Positions 23,882-36,812 are shown, numbered from the stretch's first letter. The stretch is 64,000 nucleotides of DNA from Zantedeschia hybrid cultivar (GCA_030544215.1 JARZZO010000009.1:52199129-52263128), one strand, 5' to 3'. The notes: generated from the letters alone by a model not told the origin. Translations and numbers: made by a program.

Positions 23882-24742
23882 TATAGAGATAGATCAAAGA
23901 GGTTGCTTGGAATGACCTAATCCTTGTACATAGATACCATAGTCAAAAGGTTTGACATGAAAAATTCCAAGAGAGGTCTCAAACCGATGAGACATGGAAT
24001 TAATCTCTCAAAGGAGCGGTCTCCTAAGACTCCTGATGAGAGGGAATTCATGGATAGAGTACCCTATGCCTCTGCCATAGGATCTATCATGTATGCCATA
24101 CTATATATACGGCCTGATGTTACATATGCTCTAAGTGTTACGAGCAGATTTCAGGTTGATCCAAGCGAAGAGTACTGGAACGCAGTGAAATGTATCCTTA
24201 AGTATTTAAGAAGAACTAAGGATATGTTTCTTGTCTATGGAGGAGATGACTTGAAACTGCGAGGCTTTACTGACTCGAATTTCTAGTCATATCCAGATGA
24301 TAGGAAGTCTATATCTGGATTTGTGTTTACAATAAATGGAGGCGCAATGTACTGGAAGAGTTCCAAGCAAGCAACCACTGTAGATTCGAAGACTGAACCT
24401 GAGTACATCGTTGCAGTTGAAGCCGCCAAGGAAGCAGTGTGGTTAAAGAAATTCATCACCGACCTCGGCATAGTTCCCAGTATCTCTAAACCTGTTCTGC
24501 TGTTGTGCGACAACAATGGAGGCATTGCACAAGCAAAAGAGGCGCGGTCTCATCAGAAATCGAAGCATATTCTGAGGCAGTTTCATCTTATCAGAGAGAT
24601 CATATCCAAAGGAGATGTAGTGGTGGAACGAGTTCCATCTGTCGACAATGTAGCAGATCTACTGACAAAGCCGTTGGCTCAAATTATGTTTGAGTGTCAC
24701 CTAGAGTCTATAGGCTTACTATATAAAGGTGATTGGCTTTAA
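23882..24742 (+). pseudogene. Copia reverse transcriptase end and RNase H remnant
   Basis: The sequence opens inside the reverse transcriptase after its catalytic YVDD region, then runs through RT thumb words (YASAIGSIMYA, RPDV) and RNase H (SGFVFTINGG, CDNNGG, HQKSKHI, ADLLTKPL). One in-frame stop lies at 24284-24286. The reverse copy at 33371-34240 has the same segment, so the assignment is firm. It is fused to LTR sequence on its left and ends 15 bp before the 3' LTR. Confidence 0.85.
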
Positions 24743-24756
24743 TCCAAGTGGGAGAT

Positions 24757-26229
24757 TGTTAGTTTTAGGTGGCCTACAAGCCAACATGACTTTGTAATCT
24801 CGTTCATTTTATTAATATAATGGCAATATTTAATTATGTGTAAATTCGTATTATCGTCTCATAATGAAGTCCGTGAATATGTGCGATAGTGATCATATTA
24901 TGATGAGATTATACTAGTTAGACTGATCACTTAAACACACATATTCTTAATCGTTCCAAGTCGGAGGATATCCGAGAAGGACATCGGATATCCAGTTAGA
25001 CTAGTACAAATTACTCCCGCTCATATGATGTAGGTAACTAATCTCATAAGTCATTTATGTGGAGACACTAAGGCGAATTTGTGTGCTCATTAGAGAATGA
25101 GTTCACTGAACTGATCCGACTGAATAGCTGGATGGTATTGTACCTCATTGTCAACTAGCTTTATTCTATTGTCGCAGTTGCGTGGATGGTCCTCGGACCT
25201 GAGACACCAAGGACACCTTGTCGGTAAACTTATGTGCTTTGACCTTGGTTTATGAATCTCTAACTATGGGAATCTAAACAGCCAAGGATCGGGTACAGCG
25301 AAATACCGTCGAAGGGAATTGAGTGTCAATAAGGAATCATTCACTCTCGGCACTTAGAGAGAAAATGCTCTAGGAAGGATGTGTGGAACTCCCTAGCCAG
25401 GGCGGATGATAATATCGGGAAAGGAGTTTTTCGATATTATACGAATGAAGGATTATATCTACGCGGCAACTGTTGACGGACAGGTTCCAAGAGTGGGTTA
25501 CTTAACCCCGATACCTTCCGGGTTCACGTGGTGTTGCTTGGCACCCAACATGATCAAAGGCCTGATCGAATTTAATGTGCGACTTTAATTCGATTGATTA
25601 ATTAATTAATAATGAGTTATTAATTGATTAATAAAGTCAGTGAGGAGTCACTAGGCTTATTGGGCTATTAACCAGACTGGTTATTGGGCCTAAAGGGTCA
25701 CATGCAAAAGATTCTCAAGGCGATGGATAAATAAGTAGGTTTTATATAAATCGGGGGCTTTTATGAAAAACCGCACGGTTGACATAAAATGTAGCGAACG
25801 GGCTGAGCAGGCCAAGCTGCTGCTAACCCTAGCCGCCCCTCCTCTGTTTCTCTCTCTCTCTGGTGCCCCAGAAGAGTCGGGATTCCCAGATCTGCTCCGC
25901 TGCTTCTCCGACTCCCATTCGATGGGAAATCGTCCGCGTGTTGCGGAGATCATTGCGGCGAACGACGGAGGTTTCGTGGCGGCGAAGAACGAGGAACGTG
26001 AAAATATCTACCGTGAGGAGAATCGCGTGGACTCCGCTAGCGGCCGGGTGCTTGCACGGCTTGTGGTGTCGCACCGAAGGAACCGAACAGTTGCGGGTTC
26101 GAATCCGCACATGGTAAGAACCGATCATCCGATAATCTAGTTTTTGGTATTTTCAAAACGGGAACGAATCACATATTTATTTTTATTTTCCGCTGCGTGA
26201 GAGATCCGGAGAAACACGAGAACCCAACA
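24757..26229 (+). repeat. 3' LTR of inner copia copy
   Basis: It is preceded by the purine tract AAGTGGGAGA. It starts TGTTAG and ends AACCCAACA. It lacks about 110 bp present in the family LTR at about 25440, next to CGATATT. An inverted repeat with 10-bp arms lies at 24966-24993. A perfect GGTTCGAATCC word lies at 26096-26106. Confidence 0.88.
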
Positions 26230-26234
26230 TTGAC

Positions 26235-27062
26235 CGGTTAGGGTTTGACAGTACACCATACCCTAAGTCAACTCAAGAGTATTGTACGAATAAAGGATTA
26301 TATCCACGCGGTAACTATCGGCAGAGAGGTTCCAAGAGTGGGATACTTAACCCCGATACCTTCCGGGTTCACACGGTGTTTCTTGGCACCTAACGTGATC
26401 GAAGGGCCGACTAAATTCGATGTACGACATTGATTTGGTTGATTGATTAATTAATATGAGTTCTTAATTGATTAATCAGGCCAGTGAGGAGTCATTAGGC
26501 TTATTGGGCCATTAACCGGGCTGGTTATTAGGCCTAGAGGGTCACACACAAATGATTCTCAAGGCGATGGATAAATAAGTGGGTTTTATATTAACCGAGG
26601 GTTTTTATGAAAAACTCACAGCTAGTATAAAATATAGCGAACAGACTGAGCAGGCCAGGCTACTGCTAACCCTAGCCGCCCTTCCTCTCTTTCTCTCTCT
26701 CTCTGGTGCCCCAGAAGAATCGGGATCCTCGGATTTGCTCCGCCGCTTCTCCGACTCCTGTTTGATGGGAAATCATCCGCACGTTGCGGCGAACAGTGGA
26801 GACTTCGTGGGTTGCGAAGAACGAGGAACGTGAGGATATCCGTCGAGAGGAGGATCGCATGGACTCTGTTAGAGGCCGGGCGCTTGCGCGGCTTGCGGTG
26901 TCACACCGATGGAACCGATCGGTTGCGGATTCGAACCCACATACGGTAATGATTGATTACCTGTTCTAATCTATTTTAGATTTTTCGAAATGGGAACGGA
27001 TATTTGTTTTATTTTTTATTTCTACTGCGTGGGAGATCCGAAGAAACTGCGAGAACCCAACA
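26235..27062 (+). repeat. Outer copia 5' LTR, second part
   Basis: It continues the LTR interrupted at 21231 and matches 25440-26229 and the reverse of 31804-32640. It ends AACCCAACA, directly before the primer-binding site. Confidence 0.88.
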
Positions 27063-27063
27063 A

Positions 27064-27081
27064 TGGTATCAGAGCCGGGTT
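27064..27081 (+). other. Primer-binding site, tRNA-iMet
   Basis: TGGTATCAGAGCCGGGTT starts 1 bp after the LTR. The first 12 bases are the standard plant initiator-Met primer site of copia elements. Confidence 0.9.
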
Positions 27082-29827
27082 CCACTGTTTCTCGTCCCGT
27101 TTCGGTCTCCAAAATTAATTTTTCATAAATTATTCCATGCATGTATTCGTTCTATTTACTGGATCTACATTCATACGATGAACACTATTAATGAGATTAA
27201 TTTAGATCTTGCAAAAAAATTGAATTTTGGGGTTTTTCGGGTTCTTCATGTGGTGAAGAACGGAGTTCATACCGGCATTGTTTTAAAGATCTAAAGGGCC
27301 ATTAATGATGATTAGATCATCCTAGATGACCCTAGATTTTGGCCGGTCACTATGGGCACCTTTACCTGGCATAGGAGTTGCCTAGAAGGGCCGCTAAATA
27401 GGGTTCTTCTTCCTCTGATTTTGGTTTTGAGAAAATCAGAAAATAAAATTAAGGAGGGAGGAAGGATCGGGTAGTAGCTTCATCGGGGGCGTCTCTGGCG
27501 ACCTCACCGGCGCTGGGAGGTCCGGACGGTGCCGGGCCGCCGGCCACCGGGCGGCGCCGGGCAGACCCGCCGGTGTCCTGCAACTTCCTACTTTGGGGGT
27601 TAGGGTTTGGGGTGGAAGGGAAGGGGTGGGGGGGGTGCGGTCCCGAGCCGGTCGGACCGGGCCGGGTCCTGGGCCTGGTTAAACCAGGTCCGAGCCAAGG
27701 TGCCCACTGTGGACTCCTGGTCCGAGCCCTAGCTCAGCCAGGGCCTGAGCCCTTTGGCTCAGCCCTTGTAGCTGAGCCAATTTTTTTTTTTTCCCTTCAT
27801 CCCATAAAAACCCCTATTTCCAATTAAACACCTAGACCGTTTAAAATTAAATTGGATTTTAACTTATATATTCAAAACTATTTTGAAATTTTAAATTATT
27901 ATTCAATTTCTATTTAATTGGGTGTTAATGATTATGGAATCATTTAATTAGCAAATGCTGTTAATAATTAAAGTTAGTTATTAATTTAAATGTTAAATTA
28001 ATAATTAATTTTAAATGACTAATTTAACAATTAAATTAATGTTTATTAGTTAACTGGAGTTGATTGTTAATTTAAATGTTAAATTAATAATTAATTTTAA
28101 CTAACTAATCGAATGGTTTAATTGGAAGTCAGTTATTAATTTATATTGATGTTAATTGATAGTTTAAGAGTTAAATTAATGATTAGCATTAATAAGTTGA
28201 TCTAAAAGTTAGATTAGTTGTAAATACTTAATTTGTTTTAATTACTAGTTTAAGAATTAAATTAGTTATTAACATTAATTAATTAATTAGTCTAAGAGTT
28301 AGATTAATAGTTAATAATAAATTAAAGTTGATTATTAATTTTAATGTTAAATTAATGATTAATTTTAATCTACTGATCTAAGAGATAGATTAGTAAATAA
28401 TTTTAATATTCTAATTGTTAGATTATTAAATTGATTTAATCTAATTGTTAGATTGTTTAAATTTTAGAAATGTTCTAATTGCATGAAATAATCTGGAAAT
28501 TATTAATTTCGGGTGTGTGCACATGTGATGTATGTTTAAATGCTTTTAAATTAGATTTAATTGGATGTTAAATTGATTAAAAAAGTTTTCAAAATTCAAA
28601 TGCCAATTTTGATTGGAACCTAGTTATTTTGAAAGTCAAAATTATCTATTTTTGAAAACTCTTTTATTTTAATCATGTAATGCACTGAATCTTGTGTGGA
28701 ATGTTTAAAACACACGGTGGTCATGGATATGTACTTTTAAATTATTCATGTGATGAATGTTTGTATGGATCATGGATGAATGAGTTGATTATTTATTAAT
28801 TGTTAATAAATAGAGGTTTGCGTACCTCTCTCTCACTCTTCATACTCCAATGTAGATCTACCTCCCTCTCTTTTGTACTCGCCATAAGGCTTTCTTGTGT
28901 TTACAAGTAAATTCTAGAATTTAATGTAATCCGATCGAGGCAACCGAGGAAGGAGCGAAGATGATCCACAGTTGCAACCAGGAAGGCGATATGATAAAGA
29001 TCTCTTGCCTATATGTTTGAAGGTTATCTAATATAATTGTTGTGTTAGATAATGTGTGCGTTTGACTGATGGCTCCAGTCAAACCCACGGTGGTATCTAT
29101 GACCACACTAGACATGCATGAAATGCATTATTTTTAATTTTGATTATGAATCAAAACATGTATAGTATTTATTAAACATATACGATATATTTATACTATA
29201 ACTTAGGAGAGACTAAGATAAAAATTATCAAAATACCCTCGTCTAAACTCTAAGCTATAACGTAAGTAGTTTAGAACTTACCGCATGGTCCACTATCGTT
29301 ATAGTCATAGGACTCAAATTACTTTAGGTAGGCTTGTTATGCTATCCACAAGGCCTGTTTAATTGTAAGGAGAGACTATGGTTATGGCATTAGATGCCTA
29401 TTGATCGGGATAGAAGAACCATGTAGCTTTGTTGTGCTATCCATAGGGGTTACATGCAATCTATGCTCGTCTCGTAACGATGGTTAGTTTAGACTATAAT
29501 TAGTGGCTTGTTGTGTTATCCACAAAGACATTAAATCTCTGGGGACCGAAGATATGATCGGATATTACAAGGAGTTGCAAGTCCCATGAGATAGGTGCTC
29601 TTTGATTGTTTTACAATTTTCTTGTGCTATCCACAAGGTTGTACTGCAAGTCATTGAGATTATGATCCCCACTAGGAGACTGTCGGCATCTCCCGTTCTG
29701 TATAACTGAGGATTATATGGTCCGTCGAAAATTAGTGGGAGTTAAAACTTGAACAAAAGCCTATGTCTTGTTTTATATTTAATAATTGAACATCTGCTAA
29801 AATAGAACTTATCTCCTGTAGGGAATT
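27082..29827 (+). other. Long non-coding leader of outer copia
   Basis: About 2.7 kb separate the primer site from the gag start. It has a GC-rich block at 27470-27780, an AT-rich TTAATTAAT block at 27840-28480, and four copies of a hairpin word at 29333-29638. No credible ORF is present; the GC-rich ORF at 27573-27827 has no family features. Such a leader is far longer than usual for copia elements. Confidence 0.65.
29333..29638 (+). repeat. Four-copy hairpin word in copia leader
   Basis: Related words around CTTGTGCTATCCACAAG lie at 29333-29352, 29427-29449, 29507-29527 and 29621-29638, spaced about 80-115 bp. The last is a clean hairpin with stem CTTGTG/CACAAG and loop CTATC. The others keep part or most of the stem. 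Confidence 0.7.
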
Positions 29828-31800
29828 ATGTCGTCAAATAACCCACTCCGTGGCATACATGATGCCAAACATTTTACTAGCTTGAACAACTCGGATTGGT
29901 TCAGAAACCTGAAGAATGTCTTCAGATCTGAGCCCATTGACTATGTCCCTAGAGCTGATCCTCCTACTGAACCGGCATTGGATGCCCTTGACGCAGAGAT
30001 GATAGCTAATGATAAAAGATCGAAGGACAAAGGCGAAAGATTAGTAAAGGGTGACTGCTTCTACTGTAAGCAGAATGGTCACTGGAAGAGGAACTGGAAG
30101 GAGTTCCTCAACGATAAAGCTCATAGAAAGACGAAGCTGTCTGAAGCTTCAAATATCTATATGATAGATATCAACTTGTCAGTAAGAGATTCCACATCTT
30201 GGGTATTAGATATGGGATGTGTTTCTCACATCTGCCATGATGTGCAGATGCTAATAAGTAAGCGCAAGCTGAGAAAAGGCGAGGTGGAATTGAGGCTAGG
30301 AAACGGTGCAAAAGTTGCGGGGGTTGCTGTTTGTACAACAAACCTCAGACTTCCATTAGGAGATGCCTTATCATTAGAAGATTGTTATTATGTTCCTAGC
30401 AAAATAAAGAACATTATATCAGTATCTTGTTTGGACAAGATAGGATATAGGTTGCCTATTGAGAATAGAAGTTGTCTGATTTATTATGGTAATAAATCAA
30501 TAGTTTCGACATCTTTAGTCAACGGTCTATATCTCTTAGATGTTTCTAATTACAATTTTCACATTGATAATGCTCCTAAGAAGAGCAAGAATTGTGTGAA
30601 CCAAGCCTACATGTGGCATTGTAGACTCGGACATATTGGTGAAAGCAGGCTGCAAAAATTACACAAACATGGATATTTGAATGCATTCGATTATGAATCA
30701 TTTGCGACAGGTGAATCATGCCTTATGGGAAAGATGGCAAAATCTCCATTTACTGGACATGAAGAACGTACCAAGGACGTTCTGGGATTAATACATTCAG
30801 ATGTATATGGTCCCATGTCCACCCAAACCAAAGGTGGCTTCTCGTACTTCATCACGTTCACCGACGACTTCTCAAGATTCGGTTATGTGTATTTAATGAA
30901 GTACAAGTCAGAAGTATTTGAGAAGTTCAAGGAGTTCAAGAATGAGGTAGAGAAGCAGTTAGGAAAGAGTATTAAAGCTCTTCAATCAGATCGAGGAGGA
31001 GAATACTTGAGTACTAATTTCACACAATTCTTAAAAGATAATGATATCCTTTCTCAACTGACCCCTCTATATACACCACAAATGAATGGTGTATCTGAAA
31101 GTAGGAATCACACTTTATTAGACATGGTGCGATCCATGATGAGTTTTTCGGGATTATCAGTGTCCCTCTTGGGGTACGCTCTAGAGTCAGCAGCATACCT
31201 ACTGAATAGAGTACCCAGTAAGTCTGTGGCCTCTACTCCATATGAGATATGGAAAGATAGGAAACAAGAATTTAAACATGTTAAAATCTAGGGTTGTCCT
31301 ACTCATATAAAAAGACATGATCCAGACAAGCTGGAATCACGAACTAATAATTATTAATTTGTGGGATATCCAAAGGAAATCTTTGGATACTGCTTTTACC
31401 ATCCTGGTGAACAAAAGGTGTTTGTCGCCAGGAAAGCTGTCTTCCTAGAAGAGGAATACCTTCTCCAGGAGGACAGTGGGAGTAAAATTGTACTGGAAGA
31501 GGTTCCAGATCTCCAAATAGCTGCAATATCATCGGATGAGATATCAGTTCTTGAATCTATTCAGGTACATGCAAATGAGCCCCGTAGATGTGGTAGAGCA
31601 CTTAGACTACCCGAACAATATGTGGGGCATATCGTAGAAGGAGAGTCTAAGGTAGAATATAATGAGGATGATGATCCTAAAACCTACCAGGAGGCCATAG
31701 AAGGCCTAGAAGTCGGGAAATAGCGAGAAGCCATGAACTCAGAAATCTAGTCCATATACACCAACCAAGTTTGGAACTTGGAGGACTTGCCCGAGGGTAC
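29828..31800 (+). pseudogene. Copia gag-protease-integrase pseudogene (capsid deleted)
   Basis: It starts with a Gag N-terminus (MSSNNPLRG) and reaches a zinc knuckle after only about 80 residues, so the capsid region is missing. The knuckle has Trp in place of its last Cys. The protease active site reads DMG, not DTG. Then come the GAG-pre-integrase HxxxH (WHCRLGH) and the integrase core with HSDVYGP, SDRGGEY and GVSESRN. The long frame ends at a TAG at 31289-31291. Further stops follow near 31354, 31722 and 31748. The gene is cut off at 31800 by a reverse copia LTR, before reverse transcriptase. Confidence 0.85.
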
Positions 31801-31803
31801 TGT

Positions 31804-33356
31804 TGTTGGGTTTTCTCGGTTTCTCCGGATCGCTCGCGCAGCGGAAAACAAAAATATTTACAGCGATCCGTTCCCGTTTCGAAATCTAAAATACAAGATA
31901 ATCGGATTATCTTTTCTCACCGTGTGCAGATTCGAATCCGCAGCCGTTCGGTTCCGTCGGTGCGACACCGCAAGCCGCGCAAGCGCCCGGCCTCTAGCGA
32001 AGTCCACGCGATCCTCCCCGCGACGGATACCCTCGAGTTCCTCGTTCTTCGTAGCCCACGAAGCCTCCGCCAGTCGCCACAATGATCGCCGCAACGCGCA
32101 GACGATTTCCCGTCGAACGGGATTCAGAGAAGCGGCGGAGCAGATCTGGATCTGCCTGGGCGTCAGAGAAAGACAGAAACTGAGGAGGGGCGGCTAGGGT
32201 TAGCAGTAGCTTGGCCTGCTCAGCCCGTTCGCTATGTTTTATACTAACCGCGCAGTTTTTCATAAAAACCCCCGGTTTGTATAAAACCCACTTATTTATC
32301 CATCGCCTTGAGAATCATTTGCGTGTGACCCTCTAGGCCCAAGTACCAGTCCAGTTAATGGCCCAACAAGCCCAGTGACTCCTCACTGGCTTTATTAATT
32401 AATTAATAACCCTTTATTAATCAATTAATCAATCGAATTGATGTCGCACATTGAATTTGACTGGGCCTCCGATCACGTTGGGTGCCAAGCAACACCGCGT
32501 GAACCCGGAAGGTATTTAGGGTTAAGTAACCCACTCTTGGAACCTTTCCGCCGACAGTTACCGCGTGGATATAATCCTTCATTCGTACAATGCTCTCGAG
32601 TCAACTCAGGGTATGGCGAGCTGTCAAACCCTAATCGGTCGACTCACTTGGATTGGATGCCGCTGATGAATATCGGAAAACTCCTTTCCCGATATTATCG
32701 TCCGCCCTGGCCAGGGACTTTTGCGCATCCTTCCTAGAGCATTCTCTCTCTAAGTACCGAGAGCGAATGATTCCTTATTGACACACAATTCCCTTCGACG
32801 GTATTCTGTTGTACCTAATCCTTGGCATATTAGAATCCCATGACTAGAGATTTGTAAACCAAGGTCAAAGCACAGAAGTCCACCGCCAAGGTGTCCTTGG
32901 TGTCTCAGGTCTGAAGACCATCCACGCAACTGCGACAATAGAATCAAGCTAGTTGACAGTGAGGTACAATACCATCCAGCGATTCAGTCGGATCAGTTCA
33001 GTGAACTCATTCTCCAATGAGCACCTACAGATTCGCCTTAGTGTCTCCACACAAGTGACTTATGAGATCAGTCACCCTCATCATATGAGCAGGAGTAATC
33101 TGTACTAGTCTAACCGGATATTCGATGTCCTTCCCGGATATCCCCTGACTAGGAACAATTAAGAATATGTGTGTTTAAGTAATCAGTCTCATTAGTATGA
33201 TCTCATCATAATCTGATCACCATAGCCCATATTCACAGACTTCATTATGAAACGATAATTAACGCGATTTACACATAATGAATATTATGCCATTTTATTA
33301 ATAAATGAACGAGATTTACATAGTCAGATTGGCTTGTAGGCCACCTTAAACTAACA
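31804..33356 (-). repeat. 3' LTR of the reverse-oriented copia copy
   Basis: 1553 bp, full family length. On the minus strand it starts TGTTAG at 33356 and ends AACCCAACA at 31804. A purine tract (CCAAGTGGGAGAT on the minus strand) lies just upstream at about 33357-33369. No target duplication can be checked, because the other end of this copy is not in view. Confidence 0.88.
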
Positions 33357-33370
33357 ATCTCCCACTTGGA

Positions 33371-36300
33371 CTAAAGCCAATCACCTTTATACAATAAGCC
33401 CATAGACTCTAGGTGACGCTCAAACACAATTTGAGCCAACGGCTTTGTCAGTGGATCTGCTATATTGTCGACGGATGGAACTCTTTCCACTATTACATCT
33501 CCTCTAGATATGATCTCTCTGATAAGATGAAAGCGCCTCATAATATCTTTCGATTTTTGATGAGACCACGGCTCTTTCACTTGTGCAATAGTCCCATTGT
33601 TGTCGCAGAACAGCGGAATATGATCAAGGATACCGAGAACTATGTCAAGGTCAGTGATGAACAACTTCAACCACACTATTTCCTTGAAAGCTTCAGCTGC
33701 AGCGATGTGCTCAGCTTTAGTCGTCGAATATGCAGTGGTTACTTGCTTGGAACTCTTCCAGCACACTACCCCTCCGTTCAAAGTAAACACGAATCCAGAT
33801 GGTGACTTGCTATCATCTGGATCTGACTGGAAACTCGAGTCAGTAAAGCCTCGCAGTTTCAAGTCACCTCCTCTATAGACAAGAAACATATCCTTAGTTC
33901 TTCTCAAGTACTTAAGGATACATTTACTGCCTTCTAGTGCTCTTCGCCTGGATCAGCCTGAAATCTGCTCGTAACACTTAGAGCAAATGCAACATCAGGC
34001 CGTGTACATAGTATGGCATACATGATAGATCCTATGGCAGAGGCATAGGGTATTCTATCCATGAATGCCCTCTCATCAGGAGTCTTAGCAGACTGCTCCA
34101 TTGAGAGACTAATTCCATGTCTCATCGGTATGAGACCTCTCTTGAAATTTTCCATGCCAAACCTTTTGACTATGGTGTCTATGTACAAGGATTGGGCCAT
34201 TCCAAGCATCATCTTTGATCTATCTCTATAGATCCGTATTCCCAATACGTAGGATGCTTCTCCCAAATCCTTTATGGAGAAGTTTTTCGACAGCCAGATC
34301 TTTACTGATGACATCATAGCTACATCATTCCCAATGAGTAGTATGTCATCTACGTAAAAAACTAGAAAAATGACTGCACTCCCACTGGTCTTCTTGTACA
34401 CACAAGGCTCATCTTCATTCTTAATGAAGTCATAAGACTTGACAGCCTCGTCAAATCTTATATTCCAGCTCCGGGAAGCTTGCTTCAGTCCATAAATGGA
34501 CCTCTGAAGCTTGCACACTTTATCTGGAGATTCTTTGGATGTGAAACCTTCTGGTTGTATCATATACACCTCTTCCTCAAGGTTACCATTGAGGAAGGCA
34601 GTCTTTACATCAATCTGTCAGATTTCATAATCAAAATGTGCAGCAATGACGAGCAGAACTCTGATCGACTTTATCATGGCAACTGGTGAGAAAGTCTCGT
34701 CATAGTCAATTCCTTGCCTTTGACGATATCCCTTTGCCACCAACCTTGCCTTATAAGTGTCAATCCGTCCATCAACACCGATCTTTCTTTTAAAGATCCA
34801 CTTGCAACCGATGGGTATAATACCCTCGGGCAAGTCCTCCAAGTTCCAAACTTGGTTGGTGTACATGGACTGGATTTCTGAGTTCATGGCTTCTCGCCAT
34901 TTCCCGGCTTCTGGGCCTTCTATGGCCTCCTGGTAGGTTTTAGGATAATCATCCTCATTATATTCTACCTTAGACTCACCTTCAGCAATATGTCCCACAT
35001 ATCGTTCGGGCAGTCTAGGTACTCTACCAGATCTACGAGGCTCATCTGTGTGTATCTGAACAGATTCAGGAACTGATATCTCATCTGATGATAATGCAGC
35101 TGTTTGGGGATCTGGAACCTCTTCCAGTACTATTTTACTCCCACTGTTCTCCTGGAGAAAGTATTCCTCTTCCAGGAAGACAGCTTTCCTGACGACAAAC
35201 ACCTTTTGTTCACCAGGATGGAAAAAATAGTATCCAAAGGTTTCCTTTGGATATCCCACAAACCTGCATTTATCAGTTCGTGATTCCAGCTTGTCTAGAT
35301 CATGCCTCTTTACATGAGCAGGACAACCCCAGACTTTAACATGTTTAAATTCTGGTTTCCTGCCTTTCCATATCTCATATGGAGTAGAGGCCACAGACTT
35401 GCTGGGTACTCTGTTCAGTAGATATGCTGCTGACTCTAGAGCATACCCCCAGAGGGACTCTGTTCAGTAGGTATGAAAAGCTCATCATAGATCGCACCAT
35501 GTCCAACAAGGTGCGATTCCTCCTTTCTGATACACCATTCATCTGTGGTGTATATGGAGGGGTCAGCTGAGAAAAGATACCATTATCCTTTCAGAATTGT
35601 GTGAAGTTAGTACTTAAATATTCTCCTCCTCGATCTGATCGAAGAGCTTTAATACTCTTTCCTAACTGCTTCTCCACCTCATTTTTGAACTCCTTGAACT
35701 TTTCGAATGCTTCCGACTTGTACTTCATTAAGTACACATAGCCGAATCTTGAGAAATCATCGGTGAACATGATGAAGTAAGAAAAGCCACCTTTGGCTTG
35801 GGTGGACATTGGACCACATACATCCGAATGTATTAGTTCCAGAATATCCGTGGCACGTTCTCCATGTCTAGTAAATGGAGATTTTGCCATCTTTCCCATA
35901 AGGCAGGATTCACATGTTGCAAACGATTCATAATCGAATGCTGTTAGGTAACCATGCTTGTGCAACTTTTGCAACCTGCTTTCACCAATGTGCCCAAGTC
36001 TACAATGCCACATGTAGGCTTGGTTCACACAATTCTTGCTCTTCTTAAGATCATTATCAATTTGAAGATTGTAATAAGAAACATCTAATAGATATAAATC
36101 GTTGATTAAAGATGCTGAAACTATTGATTTATTACCATAATAAATCGAACAACTTCTATTTTCAATAGTCAACCTATATCCTATCTTGTCCAAACAAGAT
36201 ATTGATATGATGTTCTTTATTATGCTAGGAACATAATAACAATCTTCTAATAATAAAGTGTCTCCCGATGGAAGCCTGAGGTTTGTTGTCCCAACAGCAA

Positions 36301-36792
36301 TCGCCACAACTTTTGCGCCGTTCCCGAGCCTCAATTCCACCTCACCTTGTCTCAGCTTGTGCTTACTTGTCAGCATCTGCACATCATGGCAGATATGAGA
36401 AGCACATCCGGTATCCAATACCCAAGATGTGGAATCTCTAACTGACAAGTTGATATCTATCATATAGATATCTGAAGCTTCAAACAACTTCACTCTTCTG
36501 TGAGCTTTATCATTAAGGAACTCCTTGCAGTTCCTCTTCCAGTGACCATACTGCTTATAGTAGAAGCAGTCACCCTTCACTACTCTTTTACCTTTGTCCT
36601 TCGATCCTTTATCGTTAGCTGTCATCTCTGCTTCAGGGGCATCCAATGCCGATTCAGCAGGAGGATCAGCTCCAGGGACAAAGTCAATGTGCCAGATCTG
36701 AAGACATTCTTCAGGTTTCTGAACCAATCCGAGTAGATCAGGTAAGTCAAAAGGGCATCAAGTATGCCACGGAGTGGGTTATTCGACGACAT
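33371..36792 (-). pseudogene. Copia gag-pol pseudogene, reverse copy
   Basis: Read from 36792 to 33371, it has a Gag N-terminus, then a zinc knuckle with the same missing capsid as the 29828 copy. After these come a protease with DTG intact, pre-integrase, integrase (HSDVCGP, SDRGGEY), reverse transcriptase with YVDD, and RNase H. The frame is broken near 36740, at about 35591, around 35400-35480 (where CTCTGTTCAGTAG is duplicated), at 34618 and near 33930. It is the most complete copia coding region in the window and shows what the other copies have lost. Its 5' leader and LTR lie beyond element G1, which begins at 36813. Confidence 0.85.
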
Positions 36793-36812
36793 AGTTCCCT
36801 ACAGGAGATAAG

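Larger units (their letters stand above)
21232..26229 (+). mobile_element. Inner Ty1/copia copy, internally deleted
   Basis: It is inserted in the outer 5' LTR with the duplication TTGAC at 21227-21231 and 26230-26234. The order is 5' LTR (21232-21632), solo gypsy LTR, a short resumption of the 5' LTR (23838 to about 23880), a direct jump into reverse transcriptase sequence, RNase H, polypurine tract, and 3' LTR (24757-26229). The rest of the 5' LTR, primer site, leader, gag, protease, integrase and most of RT are gone. Confidence 0.88.
20519..31803 (+). mobile_element. Outer Ty1/copia element (broken, hosts other elements)
   Basis: The 5' LTR is 20519-21231 plus 26235-27062 (about 1540 bp), split by an inner copy of the same family. 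After it come a tRNA-Met primer site, an unusually long 2.7-kb leader, and a gag-pol pseudogene that stops at 31800 where a reverse copia copy begins. The second half of pol and the 3' LTR are not in view and may lie beyond the right edge of the window, past the elements inserted later. The LTR begins TCTTAG (family form TGTTAG) and ends AACCCAACA. Confidence 0.85.

Noticed and set aside
26096..26106. Perfect Pol III B-box word GGTTCGAATCC in copia LTR
   Set aside because: No A-box at the right distance and no tRNA fold around it. Other LTR copies have GATTCGAATC. Probably chance within a short palindrome.
27573..27827. GC-rich ORF in the copia leader
   Set aside because: Gly/Pro-rich with no family features. 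It sits in the non-coding leader and is open because of base composition.
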